NCBI GenBank assembly: GCA_927911475.1
Contig: CAKMPP010000011.1
Location: 1-17,925 of the forward strand
Origin: an uncultured Solobacterium sp.
GTDB lineage: Bacteria; Bacillota_I; Bacilli_A; Erysipelotrichales; Erysipelotrichaceae
Length of the DNA stretch: 17,925 nt
Direction of reading: 5' to 3'
Below the pieces are notes generated by a model. That model was not told where the DNA came from. It made no database searches and was given only the letters and a program-made list of their open reading frames with translations. Each line of letters opens with the position of its first letter. Within the stretch, counting starts at the first letter, position 1. Of this stretch, positions 6,947-16,177 are shown piece after piece. The position numbers and the translations under genes are program-made.

Positions 6947-8029
6947 TTATTCAGCGTGTGTTAAGTTACGTTCTTCCGCATCATAATATACAGGGTTTAC
7001 TAAACGGATATAACATTCATCACCTACTTCCAATACTTGGTGGTGTGGTGCCTGAATCTTTAATTCCTGTGTACCTAAACTTACATAATATTCTGTATAT
7101 TCAGATAAGATAATACGCTTTGTAATCTTTGTCTTAATACCAGACTCATGGTTTATTTCAATCTCACTAGGTCTAGTCGCAAGTTTCACTGCTTTATCCA
7201 TGTGTTTGATATCACATGGTAGTGGTTGTGTTGTATCGCCATCGGCATATACCTTGCCATCTCTATACACAACCTTTGTAAAGTTAGATTCGCCCAAGAA
7301 GTTATGCACGAATAAATTTACTGGCTTGTTATAGAGTTCTTGTGGTGTACCAATCTGGATGATTTCACCCTTGTTCATAACAAGTAGACGATCAGATAAC
7401 GCCAAAGCTTCTGACTGGTCATGCGTTACGAATACGATTGTGAAGTTATATTCCTTTTGTAGACGCTTGATTTCAAAACGCATACTCTCTCTTAACTTTG
7501 GATCAAGGTTTGATAAAGGCTCATCTAATAATAAGATACCTGGGTTAACAACGATAGAACGTGCTAACGCAATTCTCTGTTGTTCACCACCAGATAAATC
7601 AGATGGGAATACCTTTGCTTGATCTAATAAGTTCGTTTGTTTAAGCGCAAGATTTACACGTTCTTCAATCTCTGCCTTTGGGCGTTTTTGAACTTGTAAC
7701 GGGAATGCTACGTTATCAAATACGTTTAAGTGTGGCCATACAGCGAATGCCTGGAACACCATTCCTAAGTTACGGTGTTCAGGTGGAACGTATAAGTTCT
7801 TCGCTTTATTGGATACAACTTTCCCCTCTAAACGGATTTCACCTTCGCTTAAATCTTCAAAACCTGCAAGCATACGTAGAGTTGTTGTCTTACCACATCC
7901 AGAAGGTCCTAAGAACGAGAAACATTCACCCTTCTTGATTGTTAGGTTGAAGTTATTTACTGCTGTCACTGTACCTAATGTTTTGGTCGTATAGTCTTTT
8001 CTTACATTTATTAATTCAATCTGATTCAT
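6947..8029 (-). CDS. ABC importer ATPase A (FbpC/PotA type)
   Basis: A 360-residue nucleotide-binding subunit that powers import. Walker A GPSGCGKTT (41-49), Q-loop Gln93 in VFQAF, signature LSGGE (145-149), Walker B ILLLDE (165-170) and switch His203 are all intact. From about residue 240 it continues into a C-terminal regulatory (TOBE-like) domain typical of iron, polyamine and sugar-phosphate importers. It is the last gene of the leftward operon. Its ATG lies 2 bases after the permease stop, implying translational coupling. A second ATPase of the same subfamily is encoded two genes upstream; the two are clearly diverged paralogues (the signature is LSGGE here and LSGGQ there, and the C-terminal domains differ), so the transporter may use a mixed ATPase pair. 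The substrate cannot be read from this subunit. Confidence 0.93.
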   Translation of the reverse strand: MNQIELINVRKDYTTKTLGTVTAVNNFNLTIKKGECFSFLGPSGCGKTTTLRMLAGFEDLSEGEIRLEGKVVSNKAKNLYVPPEHRNLGMVFQAFAVWPHLNVFDNVAFPLQVQKRPKAEIEERVNLALKQTNLLDQAKVFPSDLSGGEQQRIALARSIVVNPGILLLDEPLSNLDPKLRESMRFEIKRLQKEYNFTIVFVTHDQSEALALSDRLLVMNKGEIIQIGTPQELYNKPVNLFVHNFLGESNFTKVVYRDGKVYADGDTTQPLPCDIKHMDKAVKLATRPSEIEINHESGIKTKITKRIILSEYTEYYVSLGTQELKIQAPHHQVLEVGDECYIRLVNPVYYDAEERNLTHAE

Positions 8030-8031
8030 AC

Positions 8032-9755
8032 TTATACGCCCTTTCTTTCCTTTGTAATAAAGTTAATAATCCAGTTTACAACAACGATCAATAAGATTGT
8101 TAGAGTTGCAAGTGCTGAAGCTTGTGTAATATATCCATCACTACGTAACATATAGATAGCTACACCTAATGTTCTTGTATATGGTCCATACAAGAGTGAA
8201 CTTGTTGTTAATTCACGCATTGCTGGCAAGAAGATTAGGAAGAAACCCGATAACATTGCAGGACGAATGAGCGGAAGTGTAATATCCTTGAGGGATTCTG
8301 TATGAGATGCACCGCAAGAACGTGAAGCCTCTTCCAATGATGGGTGTACCTGTCTTAAGGCAGCAGAAGCTGCGTTCATAGAGAATGACAAGTAACGTGC
8401 GATATAAGCAATGAAGATAATCCATAGTGTGTTATATAGGTTGATATTTAAGATTTTACCAGACCATGCAAGAATGACACCAATTGCAAGTACTGTACCT
8501 GGTAAAGAGTATGGAAGTGTAGCCAAGAATTCCAAAGCACCCTTCCCTTTGGCTTGATCTTGATGATTACATAAGCAATCATTACACCTAGTAACATCGC
8601 AAAGATACCTGAGCTTACTGCTAAGATTAAGGAGTTGGAAACACCATCATGAACCATCTTGTTGTTGAATAAGATATTAGTGTAGTTGCTGAAGTCAAAG
8701 TTACTTGGAACAAGTGGTAGACCGTAAGACTTCAATAGACCAACTAAGAAGATCATTCCTAATGGTACAACTACAATGATAACTAATGTCACAATAGAGA
8801 TAATCAAGAGAGGAATCTTAGCGGAACGTAATTTAATTACGGTTGGACGCATACTCTTACCCTTGATAATGTCATAGCTTCCAGACTTCAAGATAGCCTT
8901 CTGTAATAAAAGTGCTACAGATACAACAACAACTAACAAGATAGATAGAATTGTCGCTTCACGAATACCCTGGAAATCACCAGCCGCACGGTTAATGAGC
9001 TGGAAGATTCGTGTTGGTAATGTGTAGATGTTCTGTGAGAATCCTAAGATAGAAGGGACACCGAAGTGTGATAATGATGAAATCATAATCAATAGTGCAC
9101 CAGATGAAATTGCAGGCTTAACAAGTGGTAATGTAATCTTACGAATAACATATCCCTGTGAAGCACCGGCAATACGTGCAGATTCTTCTAGTGTTGGGTC
9201 CATTCTCTCTAATGCACTTACTACCTGCATGAATACAAATGGGAAGTAGTAAGAAACTTCAACGAAGATAATTCCCCAGATAGAGTTGATGTTAATAGGT
9301 GCCTTTGTTAAGTGGAATGTAGACATTAACCAGTTATTTAAATATCCACCTCTGCCCGATAACAATAAGTCCCAAGCCATGGCTCCAAAGAATGGAGGAA
9401 ACATGTATGGAATACTAAATAATGCACGCATGAATCCCTTCATAGGAATATCACTACGTCCTAGCAACCATGCATAGAACAAGCCCATGATAGTACCGAA
9501 AATTGTTACCCAGAATGCAATGGAGATTGTATTCCACATCGCACCGATGTTTTCTTTATTCAATAGAACTTTGAAGAAACTATCTAATGCTAGTTTTCCA
9601 TCTACGAATAAGGCATTCACGATAATGGAGGCAACCGGAACGATCGCAATAATCGCAAGGATGATAAAGCTTGCGATAATCATAATTTTATCTAAAGAAA
9701 ACTTACGACCGTCTAACGCAGCTAAATCATTATTTAACGTTTTACGCTTAAACAT
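8032..9755 (-). pseudogene. ABC importer fused permease (two membrane domains), frameshifted
   Basis: Two pieces (9755-8448 and the frame ending at 8032) form one protein of about 574 residues, the usual size of FbpB/ThiP-like permeases in which both membrane domains are fused. Each half carries an EAA coupling loop: EESARIAGASQGYVIRKITL near residue 188 and EEASRSCGASHTESLKDITL near residue 472. These contact the ATPases. About 12 membrane segments are expected. The break fits one lost A at 8543-8544 in a purine-rich stretch; repair gives KPKGKGALEFLATLPYSLPG without a gap. The ATG at 8535 has no ribosome site, so the second part is not an independent gene. The start at 9755 shares one base with the stop of the preceding ATPase gene (TAATG). 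If the shift is real the second domain is lost and the importer would be inactive. Confidence 0.87.
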
Positions 9756-10831
9756 TATGCCTCCTCCTTTTCATAATAGAACTTACGAACAAACTTCAAA
9801 CCAACTTCTTGGCCTTCCTTTGCCTTACCATACTTCATTACATCCAAAGCAGATTGTTGAAGACGGATTTGTTTATCACCTAATTGAATAAAGTAGTTTG
9901 TAATATTTCCTAGGAAAGTTTCTGTAACTACCTTAGCCTTGATAGGACTTTCGTTATCAAATACTGCATCCATTGGTCTAAATGCTAATTGATATGCCTT
10001 TGTAGGATTTTCGAGTGCAGACTTTTCATCTAACTTCACTAATCCATTTTCCGCATTAATATAGATACCATCTTCCTTCGTCACAACATCTACGAAGTTA
10101 GAAATACCTACAAATTCAAAGATATAACGATCCTTAGGCTTCATAACGATATCGTAGTCGTTACCTAACTGACGGATATTACCTTGTTGATCCATAATCG
10201 CAAGACGATCACATAACTCCAAAGAAGCTTCTTGGTCATGTGAGATATAAACGATTGTTGTACCAATTGTTGCCTGAATCTCACGAATTTCCTTCAACAT
10301 CTCTTGACGTAGTTTCAAATCTAAGTTTGTGATTGGTTCATCTAAAACGATTAATTCTTTTGATGATACAAGTGCTCTGGCAATCGCAACACGTTGCTGT
10401 TGTCCACCGGACAACTGTGATGGTAAGTGGTTTGCATAAGTTTCCATCTGTACCTGCTTGAGCGCATTCATTGCGATTTCCTGCATTTGTTTCTTATCCA
10501 TTCTCTTCTTCTTTAATGGATACTTTACGTTTTCCAATACTGTTAAATGTGGCCATACCGCATAGTCTTGGAAAACAACACCAATATTTCTTCTTTCTGG
10601 TGGGATATTAATTCTCTTTTTAGCGTCGAAGACACAAGTTTCTCCAATAAAAATGGACCCTGTTTCAGGCTTGATAAAACCACAGAGAAGTCTAATCAAT
10701 GTAGTTTTACCGCATCCTGAGGGTCCAATTACACCCATAATTTCGCCATCATTTACTTCTAATGATAGGTTTTGGATAATCTTTTTGTCTCCATAGCTAA
10801 AAGATACATCGTTAAACTGTACTTTTGCCAT
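9755..10831 (-). CDS. ABC importer ATPase B (FbpC/PotA type)
   Basis: A 358-residue nucleotide-binding subunit with Walker A GPSGCGKT (36-43), Q-loop Gln88 in VFQDYAVWPHL, signature LSGGQ (140-144), Walker B LIVLDE (160-165) and switch His198. From about residue 235 it has a C-terminal TOBE-like domain. ATG 10831 is preceded by AGGAG. It follows the binding-protein gene by 17 bases and overlaps the permease gene by one base, so it belongs to the same operon. Having this gene as well as ATPase A in one operon is unusual, because importers of this subfamily normally use a homodimer of one ATPase. All catalytic residues are present in both, so neither looks degenerate. Confidence 0.93.
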   Translation of the reverse strand: MAKVQFNDVSFSYGDKKIIQNLSLEVNDGEIMGVIGPSGCGKTTLIRLLCGFIKPETGSIFIGETCVFDAKKRINIPPERRNIGVVFQDYAVWPHLTVLENVKYPLKKKRMDKKQMQEIAMNALKQVQMETYANHLPSQLSGGQQQRVAIARALVSSKELIVLDEPITNLDLKLRQEMLKEIREIQATIGTTIVYISHDQEASLELCDRLAIMDQQGNIRQLGNDYDIVMKPKDRYIFEFVGISNFVDVVTKEDGIYINAENGLVKLDEKSALENPTKAYQLAFRPMDAVFDNESPIKAKVVTETFLGNITNYFIQLGDKQIRLQQSALDVMKYGKAKEGQEVGLKFVRKFYYEKEEA

Positions 10832-10848
10832 GGTTTTCTCCTAGTTGT

Positions 10849-11877
10849 TTATTTGAAAATCTTGTCGAACTTCTCTAAGATTTCTGCACTCTGTTCAGCG
10901 ATTGCCTTGTCATCCGCAACCATTGCACGAGCGATAATTTCATCTAATGATAGTGTACCTTCCTTCTTGACATCTCCACGGATTGGCATTGTGTCATTCT
11001 TCGCAAGAATTTCTTGTCCTTCCTTAGAAAGGATGTAGTCATATAAAGCCTTTCCACCTTCTGGGTTTGGTGAGTCTTTGAGTAATGCGATTGGACTAGA
11101 TACAGCGATTAAGTCTTTTTCTGGATATGTGAAACGAATTGTAGAACCCTTATCTGCTAGAGATTGTGTAACATAGTCAACACCAATCGCTACCTTATAA
11201 GCAGCCGCAGCTACCTTTGTATGTGTAGAAGTTGTACCTGATTCTAATTCAGCACCGTGTTCTTTTAACTTCTCGAAGAATTCAACACCATATTCTGGGT
11301 TATTCATCAAGCTAGCTACTAAGTAGAATGTTGTTCCGGATTCACCTGGGTCTGTCATAACGATTTGACCCTTGAAGTCATCCTTTAATAAGTCTTTCCA
11401 AGTCTTTGGAACTTCGTTTTCTGGAACTGTATTTGTATTTGTTGTTAAGCCCATAACTACAAGACGTGCGCCTGTGTAGAAGTGTTCTGGATCTTTGAAC
11501 TTTTCATCAATCTTAGCAGCTTCTGGAGATTCATAAGCTTCTAAGATTCCCTGTTCCTTAAATGTTACATAGTTGGATGGGTCACCAATCCATACTAAGT
11601 CAGTTGCGATTTGACCAGATTGCTTTTCTGTTGCAATCTTTGTCGCAACCTTAGATGTGCCAGCTGCGTAGTAGTCTAAAGAATATTCTGGATGAGCAGC
11701 TTCAAATCCCTCTTTTAAAGCTTCTAATTGTTGTTCCTTTAATGAGGAGTACAACATAACCTTTGACTTTCCACCTGAGTTTGTATTTTCAGTTGTTGTA
11801 GTGGAAGTTGATGCAGGTTTATTTGTGCATCCAATTAACATTGCGGATGCTGCAAGTAGTAAGAAAAATTTTTTCAT
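10849..11877 (-). CDS. ABC importer substrate-binding lipoprotein (FbpA/AfuA-like)
   Basis: A 342-residue extracellular solute-binding lipoprotein. The signal peptide ends in the lipobox LIGC with Cys17 as the lipid anchor, followed by a Ser/Thr/Asn-rich linker to about residue 36. The body, starting KVMLYSSLKEQQLEALKEGFEA, is the fold shared by binding proteins for ferric iron, phosphonates and hexose phosphates. The only Tyr-Tyr pair is at residues 69-70, near the N-terminus; the tandem tyrosines that hold iron in FbpA lie in the second half and are missing here. An organic ligand such as a sugar phosphate is therefore likelier than iron, but this is inference. AGGAGG lies just upstream of ATG 11877. 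It is first in a four-gene importer operon divergent from an AraC-type sensor-regulator, which probably controls it. Confidence 0.9.
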   Translation of the reverse strand: MKKFFLLLAASAMLIGCTNKPASTSTTTTENTNSGGKSKVMLYSSLKEQQLEALKEGFEAAHPEYSLDYYAAGTSKVATKIATEKQSGQIATDLVWIGDPSNYVTFKEQGILEAYESPEAAKIDEKFKDPEHFYTGARLVVMGLTTNTNTVPENEVPKTWKDLLKDDFKGQIVMTDPGESGTTFYLVASLMNNPEYGVEFFEKLKEHGAELESGTTSTHTKVAAAAYKVAIGVDYVTQSLADKGSTIRFTYPEKDLIAVSSPIALLKDSPNPEGGKALYDYILSKEGQEILAKNDTMPIRGDVKKEGTLSLDEIIARAMVADDKAIAEQSAEILEKFDKIFK

Positions 11878-11911
11878 GATTTCTTTCCTCCTGAGTTCAC
11901 TTACTAACCTT

Positions 11912-11939
11912 ATTGTAGGAAGACTATTGCATATTTAAA
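11912..11939 (-). promoter_or_regulatory. Candidate promoter of the ABC importer operon
   Basis: On the minus strand TTTAAA (11939-11934) is followed after 16 bases by TACAAT (11917-11912), 34 bases before the start codon. The -10 is good and the -35 weak, as expected for an activator-dependent promoter. Confidence 0.4.
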
Positions 11940-11952
11940 ACTTAAAAATTGT

Positions 11953-11983
11953 GATATTATGTGAATATCAAATATTTAAATAT
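11953..11983. promoter_or_regulatory. Inverted repeats upstream of the ABC promoter, candidate AraC-regulator site
   Basis: GATATT-5-AATATC (11953-11969) is a perfect inverted repeat. Directly beside it is a 12-base perfect palindrome ATATTTAAATAT (11972-11983). They sit just upstream of the -35 of the importer operon, the normal place for an activator. AT-richness makes chance palindromes easier, so confidence is modest. Confidence 0.35.
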
Positions 11984-12002
11984 CGAGAAAAGTGCCTATT
12001 AT

Positions 12003-14036
12003 ATGAATGAATCAATGAAATTACAAAATAGTATTGATAGATTACGAAAGCGATTGATCTTAATTGTCGCGTTATTTTTTGTCTTTGTTAGTTTACTTTA
12101 CTAAAAAAATATCAATGATTCTAGAAAAAAGAGTCTCATTGATTATCACCTGAGTACCCAAGAAAGCTTCAAAAACCTGATGGCTCACTCATTGGATACA
12201 GTTCGTTATGCAGCATACAATACCTTTTACTCTAGTGAGGCAATTAGTCTTCGTAACGCAACAGACATCTCACCAACGCAAGCCGCAAAATATCTACGTA
12301 CCCTTCACGCACTAGATAGTACGAATCCATTTATTCATTCGATTTATCTTTTAAATAAATCTTCCAACATAGTCTATACAACCAATTCCGGTTCATATTC
12401 GTTAGAGCAATTTGATGATCAAGCAGCTTTTACCCCAAACAACCATTTATTAAAACTACGTCAACTTCCAAATAATGTTTGGGTATATACATTACAGTTT
12501 ACTGGTATTCGTGATACAGACGTTTCCATGGTTGTTAATATTGATGCCTATCTTTTCAATCGTTCCCTATTTAGAGATACCGATGCGACAGAGTTTATCT
12601 ATGTCCCAGAACAAAATACCTATTTCAGTTCTACCGGCAATGCCTACCTACCGATTGAAACATTAAACTTCACTTCTGATAACGATAGTCACTTTAAAAC
12701 GATTGGGGACTTTGTATACTTCTACTCCTACCAGTCAGATTACAATTTATATATTGTAAAACAAGTTAAATCAAACAGTATCATCAACCGTTTCTCATCT
12801 TATGTCCCTCTATTCTTGGAGATTATCGTGATTAACTTTATCCTGATTGTGATTTTAGGTTACTTTATTAACAAGTATTACTACACACCACTTTACGAAA
12901 TTATGGACAAGTTTGAGCTCAAATCCTCATCCAAAAACTCTGTGAATAACGCGGTTACACTATGGATTCACGACCAGCAGCACAAGATGGAAGAAGCAAC
13001 CCACAAAGCGAAACAGGATTATCTAACCAAGTTACTCTTAAACCAGAAACTTCCACTCTTAAGAAATCCACTTGATTTTGATACGACAACGGATATCTAC
13101 ATCTGTATCTTAGATAGTTTAGCGAATAAACATATTCTCACCTTATTTGGCGATAGGAAAGAAGTTCATACCATTAACAACCTCTACACCGTCATCACTA
13201 ACGAGGTAGATATTGAGGCACTATCGAATTACGCAAAATCGCATCACATCAAAGTATTCCTAGGCGATGCCAAACCACTCTCGAAAGTCTATACATCATA
13301 TCAGAAGTTATCCCAACTCTACTTCCTACGTATTCTAGATTCCACAAAATTCTTTTATCGAGAGTCAGATATGCCACACTTCATGACAAATTTCTCTACA
13401 ATTCAAGAAACCGAACAACGTTTACTCTATACAGTCGAACACGGACGTGAGGAAGAAATTACTGCAATATTCCAAGAGTGGTTTAGTCTCATGAAATCCC
13501 TGCATTACAATTCCCTACAATTTTTCTATACAAAACTATATTCCGGCTTACGTGATCGTATCCGTTCTATATCGTCTATTCCAAGTTTACCAACATATCA
13601 GTTTGAAAATAAATTAAATACAACAACGGACATCCAAGAGATTAACAACTATATTCTAAATCTCATGCTTGCATATAGTCAGTATCTTACCAATATGAAA
13701 GAAGAAAAGATACTCGACCTGATTTCAAATGCGAAGGATTATATTGACCAACACTTATGTGATACTGATTTAACTGCAGATAGTGTCGCACTATCAATGG
13801 ATTATAACGCTACATACTTAAACCGTATCTTTAAATCCCAGTATGCAATGTCGATGAAGGAATATATCAATATCAGCCGAGTAGAACTCGCAAAAAAACT
13901 ACTGATAGAAACCGATTTATCGACGTTAGAAATCTCGTCAAAGCTAGGTCTTGAAAACTCAAATTACTTCTATACGTTCTTTAAAAAACATACAGGTAGT
14001 ACACCAAATCAATATCGTATCGATAACAAAACATAA
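12003..14036 (+). pseudogene. AraC-family membrane sensor-regulator, in-frame stop in first membrane helix
   Basis: The frame from ATG 12003 runs in phase to the stop at 14036 (677 residues) except for a TAA at 12102-12104 (codon 34), which falls at the end of a hydrophobic helix (LILIVALFFVFVSLLY). After it come an extracellular sensor region, a second membrane helix at about residues 268-292 (IIVINFILIVILGYFI), a cytoplasmic linker and a C-terminal AraC domain with two helix-turn-helix units (about residues 567-677: SVALSMDYNATYLNRIFKSQ and ISSKLGLENSNYFYTFFKK). This layout is that of Paenibacillus/Bacillus two-helix AraC sensors that regulate an adjacent ABC importer. An ATG at 12180 would give 618 residues but has no ribosome site and would lose the membrane anchor, so 12003 is the ancestral start. 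It is divergent from the ABC operon and followed by its own terminator. Confidence 0.82.
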
Positions 14037-14059
14037 GAGTCTATGCCCTTATGTTTTTT
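14028..14059 (+). terminator. Rho-independent terminator of the AraC-family gene
   Basis: AAAACATAAG (14028-14037) pairs with CTTATGTTTT (14048-14057) across a 10-base loop and is followed by more T. The gene's own TAA stop lies in the left arm. Confidence 0.7.
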
Positions 14060-14174
14060 CTTTGTATTATCAACACATGAGTTGTGTCACATTTCAACAA
14101 TCTTTTATCTTTCTTTTTCTTTTTTATTGTAAAATGATACCGAGCTATTACACAAAAAAGAAGGGGGCTCTTTT

Positions 14175-16036
14175 ATGGAACTAAACTATAGAAAATGTGC
14201 AGAAGAAATCTTTGCGACGCTTGGTGGCAAAGAAAACATTATCAGTGCTGCACACTGCGCTACACGCTTACGTCTTGTGATTGCGGATAACAGTAAAGTT
14301 GACGTAAAGACATTAGAAAACGTACAGGGTGTTCAAGGTGTATTTAATTCTAGTGGACAATTACAGGTTATTATTGGTACCGGTACTGTGAATAAAGTTT
14401 ACGATGAATTCATTGCGATCAGCGGAGTAACTGCTGGCAGTAAAGAAGACGTAAAAGCTGCAGCAGCTTCACAAATGCCATGGTGGAAACAATTAATCAA
14501 AACACTTGGTGATGTATTCGTACCTATCCTACCAGCTATCGTAGCTGCTGGCTTAATGATGGGTCTTGTAGAAGCGTTAGGTAAGGCAATTCCATCCTTT
14601 GCGACTACTGACTGGTATGCATTCTTGGACATGGCTTCTAATACATCCTTTGCATTCTTACCAGTACTTGTTGCGGTATCTGCTGCACATGTATTCGGTG
14701 GAAACATCTTTTTGGGTGCTGTTATTGGACTTATGATGGTTCACCCAGCACTCACAAACGGTTGGAACGCCGCAAACGGATATGAAGTTTGGTATCTATT
14801 TGGTAAAGGCATTAACATCTTTGGCTATACCCTAGGGCAAGTTAACCAATTAGGCTATCAAGGACACGTTATTCCAGTTGTCATTACGGTATGGTTAATG
14901 AGTAAGATCGAAATCAAGTTACACAAGATTGTACCTGAAATGATTGACCTATTCGTAACACCACTCACAACTGTCATCGTTACTGCTTTAGCTACATTCA
15001 TGGTGATTGGTCCTATTTTTGCGACACTTGAAACTTGGGTATTATCTGCCGCAACAGTACTAGTTGCCAATCCTATCGGTGCTCTGGCAATGGGTGCTCT
15101 ATATCCTATAACAGTTGTCATGGGTCTTCATCACATGTATAACACGATTGAATTGGGCATGCTTAGCACAGGCGCATTAAACACATGGATGCCTATCGCT
15201 TCTGCCGCAAACTTTGCACAATTTGGCGCCTGCCTAGCAGTCGGTCTAAAGACAAAGAGCGCAAAGCGTAAGACAATTGCAATTCCATCCGCATTATCTG
15301 CTTCCCTAGGTATTACAGAACCAGCTATCTTCGGTGTAAACTTACGCTTGATGAAGCCATTCGTATTCGCTGCGATTGGAGGTGCGGTTGGTGCTCTAGT
15401 AGGAGCTATCTTCCACATTGGCGCAACAGCCAACGGTGTAACAGGTATTCCAGGCTACCTCATCGCATCAAACCCACTAACATATACTATCCTGCTACTT
15501 GTAGCAGGCGGAACATCCTTGTACTAACGTTCTTATTCTGGAAAGAAAATGATGTTGAAGAAACAGAAACAACCTCATCTACTCCTGTTCCTGTAACACC
15601 ACAAGCAGAAACAATTATCACAACAGAAAAAGGTACAGTCCTTTCTCCAGTGAAGGGAAAAGTCATTCCTGCCAGCGAAATCCCAGATCCAGTATTTGCA
15701 GGTGAAGCAATGGGTCAATCCGTTGGTATTGTCCCAACAGAAGGAGCAGTTTACGCTCCATTTGATGGAACAGTGATGATGTTATTCCCTACAAAACACG
15801 CAATTGGATTACAATCTAAGGACGGTTTAGAAGTACTCATTCACGTCGGTGTTGATACAGTACAGATGAATGGCGAAGGCTTTGAAGCATTTGTAAAACA
15901 AGATGATGTTATCCATGCTGGTGATAAATTAATTACTTTCGACCGTGCTAAGATCAAAGACGCAAATCATCCAGATACTGTGATCGTTGTATTAACAAAT
16001 AGCGCTAACTTCGAAAAGATTGAAAAAGCCGCATAA
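14175..16036 (+). pseudogene. PTS permease IIBCA, sucrose/glucoside type, frameshifted between IIC and IIA
   Basis: This is a fused phosphotransferase permease that imports and phosphorylates a glucoside. The IIB domain (residues 1 to about 90) has the phospho-cysteine Cys28 in AAHCATRLRL. The IIC membrane domain (about 105-450) has GLHHMYNTIELG and the glucoside-family signature GITEPAIFGVNLRLMKPF. The IIA domain follows a Thr/Pro/Glu linker, with His542 and the phospho-acceptor His557 in LIHVGVDT (repaired numbering, 620 residues, normal for ScrA/BglP-like proteins). The frame closes at 15527 and IIA continues one frame over to 16036. One base lost at 15519-15520 explains it, repair giving GGTSxVLTFLFWKEND, where x is the damaged codon. 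IIC similarity looks closest to sucrose permeases from memory, but trehalose or a beta-glucoside remain possible. AAGGGGG precedes ATG 14175. No hydrolase or antiterminator lies beside it. Confidence 0.88.
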
Positions 16037-16057
16037 ATACTTAAAATATTATTTTTG

Positions 16058-16099
16058 AAAAGATATAGTAATTATTTTCATAAAACTATATCTTTTTTT
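16058..16099 (+). terminator. Rho-independent terminator of the PTS gene
   Basis: AAAAGATATAGT (16058-16069) pairs with ACTATATCTTTT (16085-16096) across a 15-base loop, followed by TTT. The stem is perfect but AT-rich. Confidence 0.7.
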
Positions 16100-16143
16100 C
16101 ATATTTTTTACATTTTATATATAAAACTTCTAAAATAATTTGG

Positions 16144-16169
16144 TATGATAAGGACATTATTAAAAGGGG
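16144..16169 (+). promoter_or_regulatory. Candidate -10 box and ribosome site of the NSS transporter gene
   Basis: TATGAT (16144-16149) is a good -10, but no clear -35 stands 16-18 bases upstream in the AT-rich DNA. AGGGG (16165-16169), 8 bases before the ATG at 16178, fixes the start. Confidence 0.35.
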
Positions 16170-16177
16170 TATAACTT

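Noticed and set aside
8032..8535. A second, independent ABC permease gene
   Set aside because: The ATG at 8535 has no ribosome site. The encoded piece starts mid-domain and joins the first piece exactly after adding one base.
14037..14174. Antiterminator target (RAT) or cre site before the PTS gene
   Set aside because: The pyrimidine-rich leader contains no convincing cre match. The only clear hairpin is the terminator of the upstream AraC-type gene.
15528..16036. A separate PTS IIA gene after the IIBC gene
   Set aside because: The IIA frame has no start codon with a ribosome site near the break, its linker begins in phase with the end of IIC, and fused IIBCA proteins are common in this family. 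A one-base loss is simpler.
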